Positions 47,337-59,114 of a stretch of 64,000 nt of DNA are shown in pieces; position 1 is the stretch's first letter, and each line of letters begins with the position of its first letter. Position numbers and translations under genes: made by a program. A model generated the notes under the pieces. That model was not told the origin of the DNA. It saw nothing but the letters and a program-made list of their open reading frames with translations, and did not search any database. The stretch is from Siphonodentalium dalli. Taxonomy: Eukaryota; Mollusca; Scaphopoda; Gadilida; Siphonodentaliidae. The DNA lies in assembly GCA_032622095.1 (NCBI GenBank), contig CP136066.1, forward strand, positions 46,162,911 to 46,226,910, in the 5' to 3' direction.

Positions 47337-50300
47337 GACTACCCGTCCCTGAGACGACCCACCCCGTTTCAATCTGAGACAATCCGCCCCGGGACAACCC
47401 GCCCGCCTAAAATTAATTAGGGGTAATAAGGGGCTAATTCGGAGGTGTGAGGGGATTATGAGATGTTTGTTTAACGAAACTGTGTTGTTCTTTATAGATT
47501 TTTATTTGATGTAACAATAAATACACATGTAATATAATATGAACACAATTATGTATCAACGATACTATGTTTATTCGAGTTTAATGAACGAAGTTTAAAA
47601 ACAAAAATTAAAAATGAACGGAACCTGTCTTTGAAGGCTTGCAAGTGAAATGAAGGTCGATGGTCCCTCGTTTGTCATGGAAGTACCGGTCGTGGTCGAT
47701 TCCAGTGTCACATAATTGGTGTTGCCAGCGGTTTGGGTTTGGGATGATCCCCCGAAAAGATTTGAAAGGGCCTTCTCCTACAACCCATGTTTGAATGCCA
47801 TAGTGCCGCTGAAGAGCGTTTGTTGAGTTTGGTTGTGAGTGTTTAATAGTGGTTAGATGTTTGCCTGTAGAGTATGGGTTACATGCCACCCTAGCAGAAA
47901 GCAAAGCCCCCCCCCGATTTCAAAAGCGGACCGACGAGAAGACTTACCTTGTTTATAATTCGAGTTGTGTGTATTTAACTTAGTTGATATCTTTTTATTT
48001 AGTGGTTTGTTGTGAACTGGTGTCCTGGTTAGTGCATGCATTAACTACGTTGCCTTAGTCTGTTGTATTTAGGGCTTGTACTACGGGCTCAACTCTAGGA
48101 AGGGGTGCAACGCCGACCGGTTGACTTAAGGTCGGTCGGGGCTCCCCAACTCTCAGAACCAGTTGACCTGGTTGTGTTGTGATGCGCAGATGGGGAAGCA
48201 GCTGAGGCATGAATGTGCTGGAGTTATGTGTTTCTATAGGCACGGTGTGGGTGAAAACATGTAAATTTTTAAGTTTGTATATGGCTGTTAGTAATTTTGA
48301 AGGAGATAATTATTCGATAGCTTATACTACGGCCACGGCAGGCGTATCTATGTCGCTCGAGGACATTCGCCAGCGCCCAAGGAGCCACCTAGGGCCTGAG
48401 CCCGCTATCCGGCGTTTTAATATTATTGTTAGTCTTGTTAGACGGTCGATATTGCGGATTTTGCATGGATGGGTTAGTACATACACAATGAGTTGTTTAT
48501 ACTGAGTTCTAGCATTGGAATTTATTGAGGACTTGCATTGCTAACGGCGGGCGTGGCCAATTCACAGTGATATCCTGCCGATGATCAGTACGTACCAAAG
48601 CGTCCTCTGAAATATAATTCATAATTACCTGTCTTCCAGGTGTGGGTGACTGATATAATTATCTGTTTGTGGTGTTGTTCCGTGGGTAGCTAGAAGAGAG
48701 TTTTATGAGTATACTTACTATCCGTGTGACTGTACTGTGTTAGTAACTTGATCGACCTTGCGTTTTTAATGAGTTTGTAAGATAAGTCTGTTTGTTTGTT
48801 GTTTATTGGAAAGTGTTTATTAAGTTAGGGAAGTGTTGGCGTGACCATTGAGGGGGACTATTCCGGAAGGACCAGAATAGTCCCTGACTCGCCGGCCAGC
48901 TTTTTATGTTTTGCCTTACTTAACAACGCAACGAGAGCCTACCCCTAGTACTAGAGCATATGACTTTCGGCGATTTTCATGGGTTGCCTTCTTAATGCAA
49001 CAACAAGGGCCTACCCCTAGTACTAGAGCATATAACACTTGGCGAATTTGGCGACGGCGTCCTTTGTTTTGGCGGTCGAATGATTGGTGGCTGAATGAAG
49101 ATACTAAAGTGGGTGGTTTGGGGGTGGCTGGCCCCGGGATTGTCGAAAGCGCCGAGAGGCCCTTTCCTTAATCCCTCATGTTTTTGCCTTTATTATAGAG
49201 AACCAAAAAAAAAATAACAAATTTTAGATCATTTTATCTTTTTCTTCTTTCTTTTTGGAGGTTTTTCTGCTGACGATTGAGATTTCTGTTGGTGCTGCTG
49301 TATAAGACGTTGAATTTCTTCGAGTTGTTTTTCGTGCTCCTCTTTCGCCATTTCCACAACTCTGTTGGACTCTTCCATAACTCTGTTGGACTTAGCAATT
49401 ATCTCTTCCACAGAGCGAGTTGTGTCTGTGCTGATGTTGTTGTTGCTAGTGGTAGAGCTGGGAGACATCGGGATGAGATGGAACTCCGGTGTCCGTGGTG
49501 GCAAGCCATCCAACTCCACCTCGAAGCTGGCGGCAGGAACAGCAGGGGTGGTTTTCTGCTCCCTTTCTCCGCTCGCCTCGACGACGACAGCAGGGACCTC
49601 CGGCAGATCAACGGAGTCCCTTCTAGCTGATGCGATGTCGCCTGTCTCCATGCAGGTCGGGTCGTCTGGGCGTCTCTTTGACAACTCCGACCTACCGGCT
49701 GTGACACTGGGCGTCGGCTGAACCACACGGGGAGGGGTGACCGGCAGATCAACAGTCACCCACCTTCTTCCATTTAGCCCGTCTGGTGGCGTCCCTTTTT
49801 CTCTTGGCTGGCGTCTTCCTCTTATGAGGCCCCTTCAAACCACGGCTGGTTTCGGCGTTCATGTCCCGGGCAGTAGACCTCTGGATGCCAGCATCTTCTG
49901 TCCGGAATTCTACACAGAGGACCAGAGAGCCCCTGTCAGCCTGGAGAGACCAGCTGACAGCATTCACAATCCGGCTCCTCTACATAGCAGCTAACGCGGC
50001 ATCAGGGATTAGCTCCATAATCTGTCCTAAGCCTAATCCAAAATTGTCTCACTCAAGCCGGCATTAGCACGAGGGCAGCTGCAACCGAAGTCGCGACCAT
50101 ACAACTCACTCGTGCTAACGCTGACGGGGAGGAACTGCAGACAGACAAAGCAATTATGACTGTCCCGCTCAACTCGCCGCCAGAAAATGAAGATAAACCA
50201 CACTCAAGAGTTAATATACTCAGTTCCGTCGGCATCGTTCAAAGGCTGTTTGTATACTCACCTCCAGTTAACATCAGTGAGATGAATCCCGATCACAAAG

Positions 50301-50569
50301 TGTTGTGATAACACACTGTTATAATGAACCATTTGCATTAAATGTTTGTTTTGAAAGCACCCCTTTGAATTAGTCTTCACTTACCTTAAGTGTCGTTAAG
50401 TTGTCAAAACATCGTGTCGTTCTTTACCCCTGTCCACGCATTGACATAATTAATGAATAAACACATGTTTTGCTGGTCATTAACAATTTCTGGACAACCC
50501 GCCCGTGTTTATCGGGACGACCCGCCCCGAAAACAGCAGAAGGGCGGGTTGTCTCAGGGGCGGGTAGTC
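47337..50569. mobile_element. 3.2-kb element with TIRs and GACNACCCGCCC subterminal repeats
   Basis: The left end GACTACCCGTCCCTGAGACG matches the reverse complement of the right end (GACTACCCGCCCCTGAGACA). Each end carries about three or four further copies of GAC(A/G)A(C/T)CCGCCC within ~100 bp, in the same relation to the interior. No clear target duplication is seen. Inside are a minus-strand broken gene (49,229-50,046), a 26-bp phrase around CCTACCCCTAGTACTAGAGC doubled at ~48,936 and ~49,007, and GC-richer sequence than the surroundings. No transposase is recognised. Confidence 0.65.
49229..50046 (-). pseudogene. unidentified coiled-coil protein gene (broken)
   Basis: The minus strand from ~50,040 reads LGQIMELIPDAALAAM, a TAG (49,980-49,982), then VNAVSWSLQADRGSLVLCVE. 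A basic patch KRKTPAKRKRDATRRAKWKK (~49,768-49,830) precedes a one-base frameshift at ~49,757. The 49,229-49,759 frame then gives a Pro/Thr/Ser-rich linker, a predicted coiled coil (VEEIIAKSNRVMEESNRVVE, then KQLEEIQRLIQQ) and a nuclear-signal-like tail KPPKRKKKKIK. Total ~265 residues. The basic patch resembles those seen in ORF1/gag-like proteins of invertebrate elements, but I cannot name a family. Confidence 0.5.
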
Positions 50570-50576
50570 CCGATGA

Positions 50577-50725
50577 TAAATCACAAATTTTTCGATAAAT
50601 TGCAAACTTCTTTACGATAGATAGCAAAATATTTCGCAAAATAAATCGCAAACATCACAAGCATATTCACGATAAATCGCTAACATATTTGCAATTTTAT
50701 ATAATAGATTAAATAAAATCGCAAA
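50577..50725 (+). repeat. degenerate GATAAATCGCAAACAT minisatellite
   Basis: Variants of GATAAATCGCAAAC recur every ~18-35 bp next to the right end of the 3.2-kb element. A hairpin TACCTTTGGCG...CGCAAAGGTA follows at ~50,792-50,821. Confidence 0.65.
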
Positions 50726-51404
50726 CATCTTTGCTATAAAAATTTAAAATACATTGTGATAATTGCTAACAAATTAACATTATCTACATGTATACCTTTG
50801 GCGTTGCAATCGCAAAGGTATGTGTCGCAATTTTTTGTGTGATTTATCGCAGTCAAAGATATCGCAGAGAATGAAAGTTGTCCCAAACACCAGTTTTTTG
50901 TATCAATCAAGATTTTTCGACTTTCACAATTTTAAATCAGAATAAGATATGGATAAAATTTGTCACTAAAGGTAATTTTTGGTCAGAAACTGCCGCAACT
51001 GAGTTTGGGTGGGTCATCTTTGGGCGGGTATTCCAGTCCTGGTGTAAAGTCTGATTTAACATGTTTACTTTAAAATTGGGAAAAGTCGAAAACTCTTGAT
51101 TGAAACAAAAAACGGCGGTATTTTGAACAATGTTGAACAATTTATCAATAAATTAGCTGATCGATCACTTGAAAATCTTGAATCAAATTAGTTGTATGCC
51201 AAATTGAGATCATATATAGGTAAACTTACCAGAATACGGCCCGGAATTTCTGACTTGAAGTAGAATAAACTCCATAAAAAATGTCGGCTCACAGTAACGC
51301 ATGCGGCTATTCACGTGACCACCGTAAAGGGACAATGTCCATCCCAGCGAAATCTTACAATAGTTACTGTTGTAAATTATGTGCGCTGACTATACACATG
51401 GATA

Positions 51405-51560
51405 TTGCATCATAAACCCGCAATTTGTCTGATTGAGCACGTGGTTCTGGCCCACATCTCCAAAAATTAACAAACTTCAAAAATTGATATCTGATGACTC
51501 TGATATTTGATGGGTAGGTTGCTCGCCTGGAATCAAATATTCTTTACCCCCAAGCAAAAA
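51405..51560 (+). repeat. dispersed repeat family, copy
   Basis: GTTCTGGCCCACATCTCCAA, AAATTAACAAACTTCAAAAA and ATATCTGATGACTCTGA recur in order at 52,240-52,310 and, inverted and partial, at 38,760-38,820. Confidence 0.85.
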
Positions 51561-52145
51561 ATAGTAATTAAGGGGTGCTAAATCGTATTGAATACCTTTA
51601 AGTGCTTGATTCCCGACCCAGTTCTAGGCATTCGCTATGTCGGTGCACATGCGCGAGCGGCTTGGACATCGCTGTTAATTTAAAGGTAGTCAATCCGATT
51701 AGACGCTCCTAAATTACTATTTCTTTGGTGTAAACAATATTTAATTTCGAACAGAACATGTAATACATACAAACAAATTGACATAATTAATAATAATGTT
51801 CAAAACGGGGATTAGACAACAAGCCTAAAAGGCTTTTATCAAGTCTTTTCCTCGGAATAGGAAGTTTACCCTTGGTATCAGAATAGATACCATATAGGGT
51901 AAATTTAGCAGGCGGGGATAACATGTTAGATCCGAAAAAATATTGTTCAAGGAGGGGGTAGAGGGATAGAGTGCAGGAAGGAAGAACGTTTGTCAAGTTA
52001 ATTGGTATTGAATACCGTGCATCAGCCAAAACGGAAGAGGGGAGTGAAGCGAAGTACCGTATATATTTCAGTTACACAACTTTGATATTTATAACATATA
52101 CTATTTAACAAAGTATTTTAACAAATACTATTTCTTTGGCTTTGT

Positions 52146-52380
52146 AAGATGGATAACTTGAAAATCAAGTGGTTACTATTAACAATATTAACCACTTGAG
52201 TTTAGGGTTATCCATATTACATCCGCAAGTTGTCTGTTTGAGCACATGATTCTGGCCCACATCTCCAAAAATTAACAAACTTCAAAAATCGATATCTGAT
52301 CACTCTGAGCTTTGATGGGTGGTTTCTTCGACTCGAATCAAATATTTTTTATTTTACCCCCAAAGCCAAAGAAATAGATT
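52146..52380 (+). repeat. dispersed repeat family, copy with hairpin head
   Basis: Starts with a hairpin (52,146-52,222): GTAAGATGGATAACTTGAAA... pairs with ...TTTAGGGTTATCCATATTAC, through TCAAGTGGTTA/TAACCACTTGA. The body shared with 51,405-51,560 follows, then the edge TACCCCCAAAGCCAAAGAAA. Confidence 0.85.
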
Positions 52381-53909
52381 CTATGGGTATAAAATAACTC
52401 GTTTGGAATGAGAAGTGCCACATGAAAGACAATATATTATATATAACGATTTATACAGTATGTTTTGGCTTGTATGGGGACAGCAACCATTATGTTAAGT
52501 TTTGATTAACACAATGTATACCGTTTATTTATATAACCTATTTCATATCATCAATGTTGTGTGTTCAATATTATTCACGAATAACCAAAATTCAGTAGTG
52601 TGAAACAAAGCGAAAGTGATGTTGTATGAACCCTGACTACATCTTTCAGACGCCTGTAATCAGACGTTCACTGTCGTGTGACCACACGACGACCACACTG
52701 TTTGAAATACATAGAAATAACGATGCACATGTAGTGCGCTGAAGGAACAAAACATATGTCACAACTACGGGTTTCCATACGTGCAGTGAAACGAGGTTGA
52801 CCTTTGTTTATTGGTAAAGGCAGCTACCTAATCGATATCACGGATTTTGGTACCACGTGTTTAGTAAGTTTGAGGGAATTCGTACATTGGGAAATGTTGA
52901 TTATTATTAAATGGAATTGTGGAATTGTGTTAGCCACGTAACAGCAACTGATTTTTTTGGGGTAAAGTGTGGTTTTGCCATGTTTGCGTATATGAATACC
53001 CAAGGCTAACTTTCAAGACAATTTGCATGCATTTAATTAGCATACAGTTTATCGGGAATGTGCCACTGGTTTCTGATACTCCAAATCCAGACCTACATTT
53101 TGATATATAACTTTAGTCTGAGGTCGCATTTGTCATCTAAAATTAGCCCCCACCTCTCCCCGATCTCGACCCACTCTCACCGATCAGGTACCCTAATAAA
53201 AAGTACGTGGGTACTAACCTCGTATAATATAGGGTATAACCATGGCGCACCTGGCTACTTTCCTAGTAGACACCAGCACATTACCATACTGTACCACAGT
53301 ATCCTACTCACATGAACCAAGCTTGGTGTACCAGATTATACTGTGGGTTGTCCCTATAATACATAAAATGTATTGTTCAAATTATTCACATGCAGCAATG
53401 TTGATAAATAACAATAATGTTGACAATATTCTACAAATGTTAATTATTCAATTGAAGTGGAGTAACATAGCATTAACATACAGGACACCCCTATATATGT
53501 GCAATTCTTAGGTTTTTACATTTGGAAAGTTGAGTTCCCTGGTATACTTGCCTATTATTTGGGTACACTGGACATTCATTAGTCAACGGATTGAGTCGAA
53601 ATGATTCTGCAATTAATTGAACTGCATGAATGTGACACCATCTTATTTTACACAAACATGTGTATGTGTATATACATGCATCATAATATGGTCACTGGGC
53701 GGTGTGTTTGAATGTGATATATTCACTTGGGTTTACTGGGATACTACAAGTATATCAGTAAATTGGAATTTAGGCTATTTTCAGGAAGTACGCGACATTC
53801 ATACCCAGCTGTTAGTCGGTAAAAGGATTCACACACCTGTCTTAAATGTTATTCGGGATTCAAATAAAAGGAGGATGGTACGTGACTTTGTAATCTAAAA
53901 ACACCATAA

Positions 53910-54085
53910 CACTATACCACGGTAGTTGTATGGTACGTTACTGTGGTAGAACAAGGGTACATTACAATGCTAGTACCTTGGTACGTTACCATGGTAGTAA
54001 CATGTTACTTTACAATGGTAGTACCACGGTACTTTACCAATGTAGTATCATGGTACTTTACCGTGGTACTAACACGAGCGATAAC
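53910..54085 (+). repeat. ~20-25 bp minisatellite with GGTAGTACCATGGTAC-type units
   Basis: Variants of TTACCATGGTAGTA and GTACCACGGTAC recur about eight times. Many units are self-complementary (CCATGG, GGTACC cores), so the tract can form hairpins. Confidence 0.8.
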
Positions 54086-54252
54086 ACTATTTCACAATAG
54101 AACATTACGCAGTTGAGGTGCTTTCTGTCTCAGTTTGTGAAAAGAATATCATATGTTGTCAGTTAATCAGTGCAAAACAATTGTACCCGGTGTCATACTC
54201 AAAAGATAACAGAATGGGACAAGAATATATAAGTCGGCTAAATCAAGAAGAG

Positions 54253-54421
54253 TTTAACACCTTAGGTAATGACATGTTTAACACCTTAGGTAATGACATG
54301 TTTAACACCTTAGGTAATGACATGTTTAACACCTTAGGTAATGACATGTTTAACACCTTAGGTAATGACATGTTTAACACCTTAGGTAATCACATGTTTA
54401 ACACCTTAGGTAATCACATGT
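54253..54421 (+). repeat. 24-bp tandem repeat, seven near-perfect copies
   Basis: The unit TTTAACACCTTAGGTAATGA plus CATG repeats at exactly 24 bp. The last two copies have TCACATG instead of TGACATG. The period keeps frame, so the 54,118-54,432 frame shows an FNTLGNDM octapeptide seven times. There is no other evidence of coding. Confidence 0.95.
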
Positions 54422-55239
54422 GCCCTTATTGACATCCAATCTTCTGTCTCAAATGCTAATGGTAAAGTACTTTGCTAGATACTTTGGTACGTGCATCATA
54501 GTATACATGTATTACATGGGTAGAGTACCCTTGCAAAATGACAAAAAATGACCTGGGTAAATTCACCAGCGTACTTGTACCCACGTATATTTTCATATGG
54601 GTAGATCCCTAACTCAGAGAGTAATCACAGCTTAAAATTCCGGGGATCGGAATAGGTCGATGAAATCGTGAAATATTTTTGTACGGACTTTATATGCCAC
54701 GAACGGATTTAGTTATAGGAACCAATTACACAGCAATAAATATTCAGGGTCGGATTTGACACATAATAATTCAGAATGTCCTGAATTCCGATATTCCCGT
54801 CACAAATAATGTGGAAAACCCAAGTTCATATAAGTTTTCCAATACCCTCTATACTATGTCTTTGGTCAATTATTATAGTTTTATAGCTGTCACATATGAG
54901 ACGGTTTAATTACTTGTTAGAAGGGACATATTGATCATGTGGGTGCCAATTAAAGTTGCATCATTAATTATTCATTATGAGAGATGGCTCTCATCGATTA
55001 CATACCCACAGTTATTGTGTACAATCACATTTTTCACAATAAAACCGGTTGTACGTATCCTTAAAATAATTGACCTTCCTGGAGTGCTATAAACTTCTAA
55101 TTGAGAATTGGAATCAACGAACGCTTACAGTATTCTAGCACTATAGACACTTCACATTGAATATGATGCGGTTGCCATTAACGATTAAATTCATGCGCAC
55201 ACATTATCGCTCATATCTCGTTTCTATAGTGTAAACATA

Positions 55240-55320
55240 TTTTTTTTCCAAATATATATATTATATATATACATATTATACATACAAATATATATTCGAA
55301 TTTATGTCTGTGTATATGTC
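55240..55320. repeat. AT/TATA microsatellite-like tract
   Basis: Alternating TATATA and CATACA words. Confidence 0.8.
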
Positions 55321-55679
55321 TGTGTTCTATATAAATTAACGGGAACCATCTAGATAGCTCCAAAGGGGTCTAACATTAGTAACTATTTTACAAGGAAGAT
55401 AATAGTGCAGGTTAAAATTGTTCCAGTCAAATTGTTCCAGCCGTTTGCCGTTCTACAGAATCAACAATATTTATAACTGTCGATGTCAGGCTGTAGTGGA
55501 TTAATTTTTCAGGATGAAATACTCGCGTCTGTCGCTGTTGTTTTTCCAAGTAGCTAGGACTTTTTATTGCCACTTTACCATTGTATAGCTTCGTGAAATG
55601 TTACAATCCTTTGTATAATGCGCCTTCTTGATTGCAGTGATGGCAAGTCCAGCTACACCAGTGACTCTACCTGGTTCGT

Positions 55680-55830
55680 TGGAATATTCTAGTCCTATAA
55701 AACTTTGGATACATTGGTGCCGTTTGGACGGGAGGGGCACTGACATTGATAAGAATGTTTTAGTCGCAAATTTCCACGAAAGTTATATATAGTCATCTTC
55801 ATGACACGAGGAATCTAATGGCACCAGGGA
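55680..55830 (+). repeat. dispersed repeat, copy 1
   Basis: ATGTTTTAGTCGCAAATTTC and AAGTTATATATAGTCATCTT, then ACGAGGAATCTAAT, recur at 63,250-63,365 in the same orientation. The unit is preceded in both by GTGCCGTTT/GTGTCGTTT..GGGAGGG.CACT.ACATTGATAA. Confidence 0.85.
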
Positions 55831-56325
55831 GCTAAATGTGTTCCAGTGTCGGGAGCGAGTGCGGCGTGGAATGCTAAAGGTGAACGTAACTGAAGAATGA
55901 CCTTCACCTGATACATGTAACACGCTATTAAAGGATGACATCGCATTTATTTGATTTGTATATCATATCTAAATAATTTAAACTGGTCAATTAATGGGGG
56001 AATGGATTTTTGTGAGTGGGAAATTTACTTAACTGGTTGCTATAGTTCTGTGTTTTTCCAGATCAAATTTGGCTGTGGGATAGCCCTGTCGTACACTTGG
56101 GGATTTATTTTAAAAAGTAAGCATTTTCGTGATCAACTGGTGTCAATCTAGTTGAGCTGGTTAAACATCACTGGATTGGCCTGTAAGCTTCAATTCAGTG
56201 AATTTGGCAGAAAGGTTAACACTGTCGCCTATGGGAAACCATTTAGTTCAGTAATTCCTAATGGTTCTGTGGTTTATAGACGTCAAAAGTGGCGCCATTC
56301 GAGTCAGAGATGTAGGAGGGGAGGA

Positions 56326-56566
56326 ACTAGACGCCACAACCGTCTCATCGAGGACGGCCTCGGACAATCATGTGATATATAACCGGAAGCGATTGCATGT
56401 CGGCAGAACATTTTTCACAACGAAACTGCCCTCATCGATTCTCATCAAATATAAAGAAAACCGAGTAATGATTTCAAATAACTTCGATGCAGCCATCGAA
56501 TACTGATATAATATGACCGCGCGGATTGGTTCTTAGGTTCATCATACGATTTATTTCTATTTACAG
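56326..56566 (+). repeat. dispersed repeat X, intact copy
   Basis: Contains GGACGGCCTCGGACAATC, CCGGAAGCGATTGCATGTCG, TTTTTCACAACGAAACTG, TTCGATGCAGCCATCGA and CTTAGGTTCATCATACGA in that order. Its left half recurs at 61,660-61,786 (plus) and its right half at 58,956-59,114 (minus), broken at the same internal point. Confidence 0.85.
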
Positions 56567-56639
56567 TCACTTGAATTTGTACGGATGGCGTTCTGAGTTG
56601 TCGACCTATTAGCGTATTAGCCCCCACGACCCATTCAGC

Positions 56640-57400
56640 GATGGAATTGACAATCTTTTAAGTAGAAAACCCGGATTTCACTCATCTTATGTCTTCCTGT
56701 GTCAATCCCCACCCATCGGTATGGCGCGTCCCATATCTTCACGATTTTACATATCATTTTTTCATTCTGAATTTTTCAATTTTTATTCCGTCATTCAGGC
56801 TCCATTTGTTAATGGTCAATGGACACTTTCTAGTCGAAAATATACATGACACTGATTTATTGCCTTCCTTTGTGAATTCCCCACACAACGGTATGCCACT
56901 TTGTACAACTTCGCCATACTACTTTATGATTTTTTCGTTCTAAATGGTGCACATTTCTCGGTCACACATGGTCCCATATTGTGATGCCGATCGAGAACTT
57001 CCTTGTCGAAGTTATCAATATCACTGATTTTATGCCTTCCTTTGTAAATTCTCCACCCACCGGTATGCCACTTTACACAACTTCAATATTCTACGTTAAT
57101 TTTTTTTAGTTCTAAATGGTGCAATTTTCTCAGTCACACCAAATCCAATTTTGCAAAACCAATTTGAGACTTTCTAGTCAAACTATCAATAGCGCTGATT
57201 TTATGCCTTTGTGTGTGACTTCCCCATCCAATGGTGTGCCTCTTTCCACAATTTTGTGAATGTATGTTTCACTTTTTTCTTTATAAATCTGTCTAAATAA
57301 TGCACTTAAGTTTCTATTCGAAGTTATTAATTCCACTGATTTTATGTGTTCTTGTATTAATTTCCCACCCAACGGTATGCCACATCCCACATGTTTTTCA
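56640..57400 (+). repeat. tandem array, five ~145-175 bp units
   Basis: CACTGATTTTATGCCTTCCT..GTGAATTCCCCACCCAACGGTATGCCAC-type cores begin near 56,681, 56,850, 57,023, 57,192 and 57,335. Units also share GTTCTAAATGGTGCA and GAAGTTATCAAT. Small frames over the array are by-products. Confidence 0.82.
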
Positions 57401-58955
57401 TCTAAATTAACAGTGCACTTTAGAGTGCATCAACATCAACTAAGAGTACACATATTTGTCATTTGAAGAAACAGATTATTTATCTTGTTGAGTCTGGCAT
57501 GAAAAATCTCATGATTCGATGTTGCGTTTAAAAAAAACTAGAGACTAATCCATATGTTATCAAACTTACACAAGAATATATACATGTAGCAGCGTGATTG
57601 CATCCAGTGAGCAACATCTGTATTCCTGCCCCACTCCTACTTGGCACAATTATTGAATAGTAAGAGCCTAGTTGAATTACGGTGGTATGATGGATCACTT
57701 CCATCCTCAAGCAATTTATGCCATTTAATGGCATTTTTTTCTAATGTGAAGGGGTAATCTCATGATCAGGTGCCTAATAATAGTGTCAGCACAATTATTA
57801 ATTTGGAAAAAATTCACAACGGTCACTAATATTTGACATTGAGACATTATTAAAATCAACATATATCCTTACCAATCACTATTATTAGGCCATCGCGATT
57901 ATTATGTACCTGAGAGTTTGGCTTGAGACACCACCACAGTTCAATTCACACCAGGTTCTCAGCTTCTCGACATTGTTTGAACACATAGGCATGACCCTGA
58001 TTTATTGTGTGGATACCAGTAATATATATAGGGTAATCACTTGATTGAACTGGGATATGAAATAATTCATGAGAGGCAGGGATGTTGTACAAACACAAAA
58101 TAGTCCCTCCTCGATTTAATTTTTTTCACGCCACCAGTTCAATCAAGTGACTATTCTGTTTTGAATTATATTCCATTATAAACAACTAATTTACCAGAAA
58201 TCCTAATATCACCGCCAATATACCCGTGATGCATAAATATCGATTGTGAATATGAATACATAACATGGTAGTTAAAATGACGTAATTCAAGAGTGAAATT
58301 ATTTTTTTATAATCACTCGAGAAATCAAGGTAAATCACAGATAGGAATGTAATAAAGACATTTAAACATTTAAATTATACCAGTAGTGTGCATATCAGTG
58401 TATAGTGTGCATATAATTGGCTACATGTGCATATTGTCTGGTCGAAATCAATCATCCAGAGTGGCATCTATGTATTCTCCCTGAATGAATGGCAATGCCA
58501 GAATTGTTAGCATAATTTACATTGAATACAGCAGTATATTAAAATGCAAGTTGGTATGTACACGTATTGGTACCTTAATACATTGCATTCACATTATTGT
58601 ATCTGATTGTTTCAATTAGGGCCCTGCGATTAATTTTGATGTGATTTAGAATATTTCATCTGATTCGAATCAAATCGGATGTACTGATTCAAATTGTATG
58701 GTATCATTGGTGCCAGTTGCATTATCATTACTTCAACAGATCGCATTGCTTTTTATTATGATATCAACAAAAGACCACACAAACAAATAACACTCACCTC
58801 TGATCAAGGGTCCTGCTATGCCTCTATGGTGTTGGTGGGTCCTGCTGAATTGATATGATGCTGGTTGGTCAAACGGATGCTGTCACCCAAATGCACCTTA
58901 TTTCTTCTTAAGTTCTCATTTTCGCAGTGTTTTTGGCTAAAAAAATAAATAAATG
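57401..58955. other. AT-rich DNA with dispersed and inverted repeats
   Basis: Contains the reverse complement of the 43,513 repeat at ~57,925-57,975 and an inverted repeat at 58,031-58,156 (AATCACTTGATTGAACTGG / CCAGTTCAATCAAGTGA). No gene recognised. Confidence 0.55.
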
Positions 58956-59114
58956 GTAAATAGAAATAAATCGTATTGTGAACCTAAGAACCATCCGCAC
59001 GGTCATATTACATCATTAGTCGATGACTGCATCGAAGTTATTTGAAAACATCACTCAGTTTTCTTACATTTGATAACATTTCATGATCGCAGTTTCGCTG
59101 TTGTGAAAAAATGT
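58956..59114 (-). repeat. repeat X, right half, inverted
   Basis: The reverse complement of 56,410-56,566: GTAAATAGAAATAAATCGTA to TTGTGAAAAAATGT. It stops exactly where the LINE RT reading begins. Confidence 0.85.

Noticed and set aside
47608-47904. 98-codon minus-strand frame inside the 3.2-kb element, with a splice-like GTAAGT...CTGCTAG upstream
   Set aside because: The putative 58-bp intron does not join compatible frames and the product has no recognised motif. Kept only as a note.
49277-49721. Plus-strand frames of 117-118 codons opposite the coiled-coil gene
   Set aside because: They are shadows of the minus-strand frame, which has the more protein-like composition.
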